Notes under the pieces: generated by a model
What the model saw: only the letters and a program-made list of their open reading frames with translations
What the model was told of the DNA's origin: nothing
The model's database searches: none
Position numbers and translations under genes: made by a program
Shown here: positions 22,973 to 27,619 of the stretch, in pieces
How the letters are laid out: every line of letters begins with the position of its first letter
How positions within the stretch are numbered: position 1 is the stretch's first letter
Origin: a virus
Length of the DNA: 27,619 nt
Strand: one strand, 5' to 3'
Virus record (IMG/VR): IMGVR_UViG_3300028384_000405
Span: 1-27,619 of that record

Positions 22973-22983
22973 CGGAGATATAA

Positions 22984-23709
22984 ATGGCAATTACATACAT
23001 TAACACAGGAACAATCGCAAACGACGGAACTGGTGATGATCTCCGCGAAGCGTTTATTAAAATTAATAATAACTTTGAAGATTTAGATCTACGTATTGTT
23101 GAAGAATTTAATGTTGAAAACTTAGGTAGCTTAGGCGAAGGTGTATATGGCGGCAAGGTAGACGGCATCCATGGCTTTAAAAGATTTATAGGTGGATCTA
23201 ATATTACACTATCATCAACTGCTAATGGTATTACTATTAACGGTGCTGATAGTTTAGATCAACTAGTTGTAGTTTCGGATAGCGGCACATTAACTGTTGC
23301 TAGGGGCCAAACCATGACTGTTAGAGGCGGCGAAGGAACTAACACTAGAGTTGACGGACAAACAATAATAGTTGACTTAGACGATACTGGCATTGTGTCA
23401 CAAGATACACAACCGCAGTTGTCAGCATCGTTGAATGCCGTTAATAATGATATTACAGCAGTTAGGACATTACAAGCTAATACTATACAAGGCCAAGGCG
23501 GCATTCCGGCAAACGTCGAAGGTTTAATTTATGGCTATGATGTTAGAGATTTTGGACCTTATCTCAGCGGATTTGATTTCGGAGAAATTAGAGCAGTTTA
23601 TAATAATACACTAGAATTTGTTATCAAATTCATTGATATGGATTTCGGAGCAATAGGTTCTGGAGGACCAGATTCAGGACCAGAAGTTGACTTACGTTAC
23701 ATTGTATAA
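22984..23709 (+). CDS. Fibre/baseplate protein with shared docking motif
   Basis: A 241-residue protein. Residues 13-31 (NDGTGDDLREAFIKINNNF) match the first 31 residues of the giant fibre protein in the same register, which marks a shared attachment module. Residues 40-70 have GEGVYGGKVDGIHGFKRF, then a beta-rich body with a TVARGQTMTVRGGEG strand. The C-terminal half ends acidic with FDFGEIRAVY and IDMDFGAIGSGGPD. It has GGAG in front and no late box of its own, so it is read from the 21399 promoter. A trimeric short fibre or baseplate adaptor is likely. The exact T4 counterpart cannot be named. Confidence 0.8.
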   Translation: MAITYINTGTIANDGTGDDLREAFIKINNNFEDLDLRIVEEFNVENLGSLGEGVYGGKVDGIHGFKRFIGGSNITLSSTANGITINGADSLDQLVVVSDSGTLTVARGQTMTVRGGEGTNTRVDGQTIIVDLDDTGIVSQDTQPQLSASLNAVNNDITAVRTLQANTIQGQGGIPANVEGLIYGYDVRDFGPYLSGFDFGEIRAVYNNTLEFVIKFIDMDFGAIGSGGPDSGPEVDLRYIV

Positions 23710-23719
23710 TCCTATATCC

Positions 23720-23727
23720 GATAAATA
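23720..23727 (+). promoter_or_regulatory. T4-like late promoter box
   Basis: GATAAATA, 19 bases before the ATG at 23747, followed by AGGAAG (23736-23741) as the Shine-Dalgarno. Confidence 0.75.
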
Positions 23728-23746
23728 TGCTATATAGGAAGAAAAT

Positions 23747-26425
23747 ATGGCAGAACTTTGGACAGCAAAATCAGACACAATACTAGCAGACCTTGAGGAA
23801 AACATAACTACACAGGTTGCGTTACCTGTACTTTCTCGTGCATCTATATCTCTTATTAGTGGATCATTACCACCTGGTATGCGTTTACAAGGAAATTCAA
23901 TTTCTGGTACTCCTAAAGAAGTTGCAAGAAAGATAGAATACAGATTTGTTCTTAGAGCAGCACTAGATAATGCAGTAAGAGATAGAACATTCAAAATGAC
24001 TGTTTCAGGACCTGATGCACCTGAGTGGGTTACAGATCCAGGTTTATTACCTGTAGGTAATAATGATACATTTTATATACTTGATAGTAGTCCTATTGAA
24101 TATCAGTTAGTAGCAACCGACGATGATCTAATTGCTGGCGATGTTCTCGAATACTATATTGCAGACGGCGACGGTGAATTGCCTCCAGGTACTGAGCTAA
24201 CTTCAGACGGTAGAATTATTGGTATTGTTGATCCGCTATTAGCTATCGAAAAAGGTCTACAATATAGTGACGGTACATACGATACTGTACCTTATGATTT
24301 AATTAGTGGCGGCTATGACTTTGGTGTAAGAAGTACAAACGGTTTTGACAGTTTTTACTATGATACAACTACTTGGGATTTTAATTACACAGAACGTCCG
24401 CCAAAAAAATTAAATAGATATTATCAATTTACAGTAAGTGTTACAGATGGAGATACAGTATCTCGTAGAACGTTTAGAGTATTTGTTGTAGGCGACGATT
24501 TCTTCCGAGCAGATAACACTGTATTACAAGTAGGTACAGGAACATTTACTGCTGACAATACTAACCTTCGTACTCCTATTTGGATTACTCCGGGAGACTT
24601 AGGTATTAAACGTGCAAACAACTATGTTACTATTGCACTTGATATTATCGACACAAACTCACAAGTTGGATTTGTAAATTATAGTTTAGAAAGCACTAAT
24701 GACGACAATAGTGCTAGTATACTTCCGCCTGGTATGGAGCTAGATACTTCCAACGGTGAAATAGCAGGACGTATACCTTATCAAGCAGAAGTAACAAAAA
24801 CTTACAAATTTACAATTAAAGCAACACGTTTTACTCCGGATCAAATTGATGAAAATGTAAGTACTAGTAAAACTTTTACCTTACGATTATTAGGCGAAAT
24901 TAATAGCGAAACAACTTGGATTACAGATTCTGACTTAGGAACTATTAATACTAATATTATTAGTGTGCTACGTGTAGAAGCACAAACAAATGTTACTAAC
25001 AGCAGAGTATTATACAGTTTAGAAAGTGGCAGACTTCCTCCTGGATTACAGTTATCATTTGACGGTGAAATTGTCGGTAAAGTAAATGCATTTGGACAAA
25101 ACGTTTATAAAAGTATCTGGCGTGGCGGCCGTAATTATAAAGTTGGCGATATTGTAAAACATGACGGACAGTTATACACTACAGCTAGTGACCATTTAAG
25201 TACTAGTTCTAATGTATTTGACAATGATAGCGCACTATGGGTAGAGTTTGATTATGATCGTTTTGGACTTATTGTATTTGATAACGATACTATAATATAC
25301 GACGGCGGCGAAACTACTATTGACAGAGAATACAAGTTTACTGTAAATGCAGAAGATCAATACAAGTATAGTATTGCTAAAAAAGAATTCAAAATAAAAG
25401 TAAATGATCCTGATACAAAGAAATATAATAACTTATATTTGAAACCTTTCCTAAAACAAGATATAAGAAAGGAATATGCAGACTTTGTGTCAGATCCAGA
25501 AATATTTATTCCCGAATATATTTATAGACCACAAGATCCAAATTTTGGTGTTCAGCGTGATATTAAAATGTTAGCATATGCGGGAATTGAGTCTGTAGAT
25601 ATAGACGAATTTGTAGCAGCGGCAGCTGCAAATCACAAGCGTAAACAATATGTTGTCGGCGATTTAAAAACTGCTATAGCAAATGTGCCAGGAACAAATG
25701 ACAGTGTATACGAAGTTATATATTTGCAAATAATTGATCCAAATGATACTAACGTTGGTCGTACTAGAACTAATTTTAAAATTATTACTGATAATAAAAT
25801 TACAGCAGATATTGCAAGTACAACAGTAGATAACTATTACTATGAATACGACACACCTCCGCAATTTGTTATAAACACAAGGAACAGAAATTATACAGTA
25901 ATTTTTGGTTCTGATTTTAATATTACTACAAGAGACGACGGAACACAAACAATCAAATGGAACGAACAAGGTTTTAACGTTGATTCGAGGACTGAAGAAA
26001 ATATATTAAAAATACTATTAGGGCTAGGTCCAACAAATACAAGACGTCCGCAATATGAAAATACAATTAAAGCAGACAACAAACAAGTTAACGTATCTCA
26101 AAGTTTAGATAATAAACGCTATATTAGTAATCTAAATAATATGCGTGACAGAATTAGAAACTTAGGTATAACAAACAGAGAGTTTGTACCGCTGTGGATG
26201 AGATCATCTCAGCCAGGAAGTGTAAATGAATTAGGATATACACCTGCAATAGTATTATGTTATTGCAAACCAGGAACTAGTCGAATCATTTTAAGTGCTA
26301 TTAAAGCAAGTGGATTTGATTTTAGTAAGTTTAATTTAGATGTAGATAGATATTTAATGGATAGTACCAAAGAGTCTAGTAACTCTAAATATATCCTGTT
26401 CGCAAACTATAGACACAACATTTAA
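23747..26425 (+). CDS. Large Ig-like (He_PIG) structural protein
   Basis: An 892-residue virion protein built from putative-Ig domains with the LPPG signature: about 41-56 (LPPGMRLQGNSISGTP), 144-160 (LPPGTELTSDG), 325-344 (LPPGMELDTSNGEIAG) and 429-446 (LPPGLQLSFDGEIVG). At about 456-501 GRNYKVGDIVKHDGQLYTT followed by a Trp resembles a short chitin/carbohydrate-binding module. The C-terminal 350 residues lack these repeats and are mixed alpha/beta, ending in KYILFANYRHNI. Ig-like folds on phage tails help loosely adhere to surface sugars, which fits the carbohydrate-binding insertion. It may be a baseplate wedge or fibre-attachment protein. No T4 counterpart can be named from sequence alone. 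Confidence 0.85.
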   Translation: MAELWTAKSDTILADLEENITTQVALPVLSRASISLISGSLPPGMRLQGNSISGTPKEVARKIEYRFVLRAALDNAVRDRTFKMTVSGPDAPEWVTDPGLLPVGNNDTFYILDSSPIEYQLVATDDDLIAGDVLEYYIADGDGELPPGTELTSDGRIIGIVDPLLAIEKGLQYSDGTYDTVPYDLISGGYDFGVRSTNGFDSFYYDTTTWDFNYTERPPKKLNRYYQFTVSVTDGDTVSRRTFRVFVVGDDFFRADNTVLQVGTGTFTADNTNLRTPIWITPGDLGIKRANNYVTIALDIIDTNSQVGFVNYSLESTNDDNSASILPPGMELDTSNGEIAGRIPYQAEVTKTYKFTIKATRFTPDQIDENVSTSKTFTLRLLGEINSETTWITDSDLGTINTNIISVLRVEAQTNVTNSRVLYSLESGRLPPGLQLSFDGEIVGKVNAFGQNVYKSIWRGGRNYKVGDIVKHDGQLYTTASDHLSTSSNVFDNDSALWVEFDYDRFGLIVFDNDTIIYDGGETTIDREYKFTVNAEDQYKYSIAKKEFKIKVNDPDTKKYNNLYLKPFLKQDIRKEYADFVSDPEIFIPEYIYRPQDPNFGVQRDIKMLAYAGIESVDIDEFVAAAAANHKRKQYVVGDLKTAIANVPGTNDSVYEVIYLQIIDPNDTNVGRTRTNFKIITDNKITADIASTTVDNYYYEYDTPPQFVINTRNRNYTVIFGSDFNITTRDDGTQTIKWNEQGFNVDSRTEENILKILLGLGPTNTRRPQYENTIKADNKQVNVSQSLDNKRYISNLNNMRDRIRNLGITNREFVPLWMRSSQPGSVNELGYTPAIVLCYCKPGTSRIILSAIKASGFDFSKFNLDVDRYLMDSTKESSNSKYILFANYRHNI

Positions 26426-26429
26426 TAAC

Positions 26430-26437
26430 GATAAATA
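26430..26437 (+). promoter_or_regulatory. T4-like late promoter box
   Basis: GATAAATA, 18 bases before the ATG at 26456, with AGGAG (26442-26446) between. Confidence 0.75.
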
Positions 26438-26455
26438 GTTTTAGGAGATATAAAA

Positions 26456-27049
26456 ATGGCAGATAGTACCGTAACTTTTACAGACATAGATGAAGAATTT
26501 CCTGTTGCTGGACAGGATAACGATTCTCAAGGTTTTAGAGATAACTTTAGAGAAATTAAAACATCATTACAATCAGCAAACGGAGAATTAAGTACACTAC
26601 TTACTAACTCAGCACGTTTAGATCAAGCAAATAATTTTAACGGAAATCTTATTGATAATGCTTCTACACGTTCAGTTTCGTCAGCAGTGTATAACACTGG
26701 AAATATTAACCAAGATGCAACACTTGAATGGTCAGATGGATTGTATCAGAATGTTACTGTTGATACTGATGTTACTTTAATTTTAGGTGGTTGGCCTGCA
26801 ACAGGCGAATACGGTAAGTTTAAAATGGCTATTAGAAGTGCTAATCCTGGTACTAGAATTACATGGGAAGCAGCAAATGGCGGAACACTACGTGTAAACG
26901 CAACCGCTTGGCCAACAGACGCAAATGATAATTTTATTACTACAACAGAAATTGCAGATATTACTTCTCCTATTTTTATTGAGGCTTGGACCACAGATGG
27001 CGGTCAAACAGTTTATTTAAATTACATGGGAATATATGAGGAACTTTAA
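26456..27049 (+). CDS. Small virion protein with divergent docking motif
   Basis: A 197-residue protein. Its N-terminal residues 22-34 (NDSQGFRDNFREI) follow the same order as the docking motif of the two fibre proteins (NDGTGDxxRExFxK) but with two residues fewer and a shift of about nine. The middle (30-60) is a probable helix ending in ARLDQANNFNGNLID. The C-terminal half is beta-rich with WPATGEYGKFKM, then ITWEAANGGTLRVN and AWTTDGGQTVYLNYMG. This compact tip with several tryptophans suggests a short fibre end or baseplate decoration. It has its own late box. Its stop overlaps the next ATG (TAATG). Confidence 0.8.
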   Translation: MADSTVTFTDIDEEFPVAGQDNDSQGFRDNFREIKTSLQSANGELSTLLTNSARLDQANNFNGNLIDNASTRSVSSAVYNTGNINQDATLEWSDGLYQNVTVDTDVTLILGGWPATGEYGKFKMAIRSANPGTRITWEAANGGTLRVNATAWPTDANDNFITTTEIADITSPIFIEAWTTDGGQTVYLNYMGIYEEL

Positions 27050-27285
27050 TGTTTAATCCTCTACTAGACGATTTTAGTGTACTATCAGACTCTGAAGTTG
27101 AAGAAAAAATTTCAGAGTTGAGCCGTAAATATTTCCAATCAAGAAACCCACAAGTTCAGCAGCAAATTTCTGTTATTTTAGAAATGTTTAAAGATGAAGC
27201 ACGATCACGCCGTGCTAAAGCTATGTTGAAAAATCAACAAGAAAATGGCGAAGAAGGACTTGACAATCTTATCAAAGTGTCGTAA
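27049..27285 (+). CDS. Small helical conserved-type protein
   Basis: A 78-residue, highly charged and almost wholly helical protein. The N terminus (MFNPLLDDFSVLSDSEVEEK) leads into ISELSRKYF and a long helix to about residue 60, then an acidic tail. Its composition and place at the end of the late block would suit an assembly chaperone or small baseplate protein. Similar short proteins recur in marine T4-like phages without known function. The start overlaps the stop of the preceding gene (TAATG), so it is coupled to it. The 3' end contains the -35 and -10 of the next gene. Confidence 0.75.
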   Translation: MFNPLLDDFSVLSDSEVEEKISELSRKYFQSRNPQVQQQISVILEMFKDEARSRRAKAMLKNQQENGEEGLDNLIKVS

Positions 27286-27288
27286 AAT
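27260..27288 (+). promoter_or_regulatory. Strong sigma70-type promoter
   Basis: TTGACA (27260-27265), exactly 17 bases, then TAAAAT (27283-27288). It ends the late block, and the transcript would start near 27295, at or next to the first ATG of the next gene. Confidence 0.8.
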
Positions 27289-27294
27289 ACACTT

Positions 27295-27619
27295 ATGCTT
27301 ATGAAAACAGACGACCTAGGTATACCACGATTCTCTAACCGCGATCTTATCGATATGATCTATTCAGGTCATGCGGATAAAGTTCATGTGGTATTGTGTG
27401 ATGCAAACGATGATGTAGACAAGTTCAATGCCGCAATGGAAGAACAAGGCTTTGACAAACTACAGAAGTATATTCCGCTAGATGTAGATCAAAAGACTTT
27501 TGACGGTGTATGTCAAGGTGAATTGTTTATGCCTGACGAATACAAAAATATTGCATTAGACGAATGGCTTATGGCTAAACTAATGGAAGAAAAACAATTT
27601 ACAGAACGTTTTAGAGCAC
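27295..27619 (+). CDS. Hypothetical protein, 3' end outside window, possibly leaderless
   Basis: An open frame from ATG 27295 (a second ATG at 27301) to the window edge, at least 108 residues. The N-terminal part (KTDDLGIPRFSNRDLIDMIY) is followed by VHVVLCDANDDVDKFN, an alpha/beta pattern, and an acidic helix rich in Glu, Lys and Met at the end of the visible region. I do not recognise the family. The gene follows a consensus sigma70 promoter rather than a late box, so it begins a new early or middle transcript. With the transcription start expected near 27295, there is no room for a Shine-Dalgarno, and translation may be leaderless. Confidence 0.7.
   Translation, partial: MLMKTDDLGIPRFSNRDLIDMIYSGHADKVHVVLCDANDDVDKFNAAMEEQGFDKLQKYIPLDVDQKTFDGVCQGELFMPDEYKNIALDEWLMAKLMEEKQFTERFRA

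Noticed and set aside
1-27619. CRISPR array, insertion sequence, integrase or diversity-generating retroelement
   Set aside because: No spaced short repeats, transposase or integrase motifs, reverse transcriptase or template/variable repeat pairs were found by eye.

Overview
The window looks like part of a T4-like (Tevenvirinae-type) marine myovirus genome, or a metagenomic relative. It is AT-rich and packed with short-overlap genes, nearly all on the + strand. The markers are two phage tRNA genes with encoded CCA ends, an ATP-dependent DNA ligase, a UvdE-type UV endonuclease, a QueD-like enzyme, radical SAM and glycosyltransferase-like genes, and a long run of very large tail-fibre/baseplate-type proteins. 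Repeated NATAAATA boxes resembling T4 late promoters sit in front of the structural genes. The host cannot be read from the window. No photosynthesis genes are seen, so a cyanobacterial host has no direct support, and a heterotroph host (pelagiphage-like) is possible.

Layout. 1-206: a tRNA cut by the window edge (UAU anticodon, long variable arm) and tRNA-Arg(GCG). 228-2230: a twitch-type radical SAM protein and a DUF6492-like glycosyltransferase. 2250-4589: a metallophosphoesterase, two small proteins, the DNA ligase with a small membrane-protein ORF overprinted on its 3' end, and a small conserved-looking protein. 4643-5932: an unrecognised 429-residue protein behind a strong sigma70-type promoter. 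5963-7051: a first fibre-like protein. 7125-9593: a small two-helix membrane protein, a DUF115-like protein, QueD, a DxD glycosyltransferase and a 42-residue ORF. 9590-10723: the UV endonuclease, with a second embedded membrane-type ORF. 10662-11914: small genes, including the only two minus-strand genes, each convergent and overlapping with a plus-strand gene. 12008-27285: late structural block with a 3127-residue fibre protein, three further fibre/baseplate proteins, an 892-residue Ig-like protein and a small helical protein. 27295-end: a new early-type gene, possibly leaderless, that runs off the window.

How it works together. Two promoter classes interleave. Consensus sigma70-type promoters (TTGACN, 16-17 bp spacer, TATAAT-like) precede the enzyme genes, and late boxes, mostly GATAAATA, precede the virion genes. 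The enzyme half covers DNA repair and ligation, probable deazaguanine or pterin chemistry, and sugar transfer. The structural half builds the distal tail. Two fibre proteins share a nearly identical N-terminal motif in the same register and a third carries a looser version, which suggests a common docking module.

The most unusual signals are the overprinted membrane ORF in the ligase (with an amber codon and open frame beyond it, and a ligase that lacks motif VI), the embedded ORF in the UV endonuclease within a patch of different base composition, the type II-like tRNA with a UAU anticodon, and the repeated helical module in the giant fibre protein. No intergenic stretch exceeds 300 bases.
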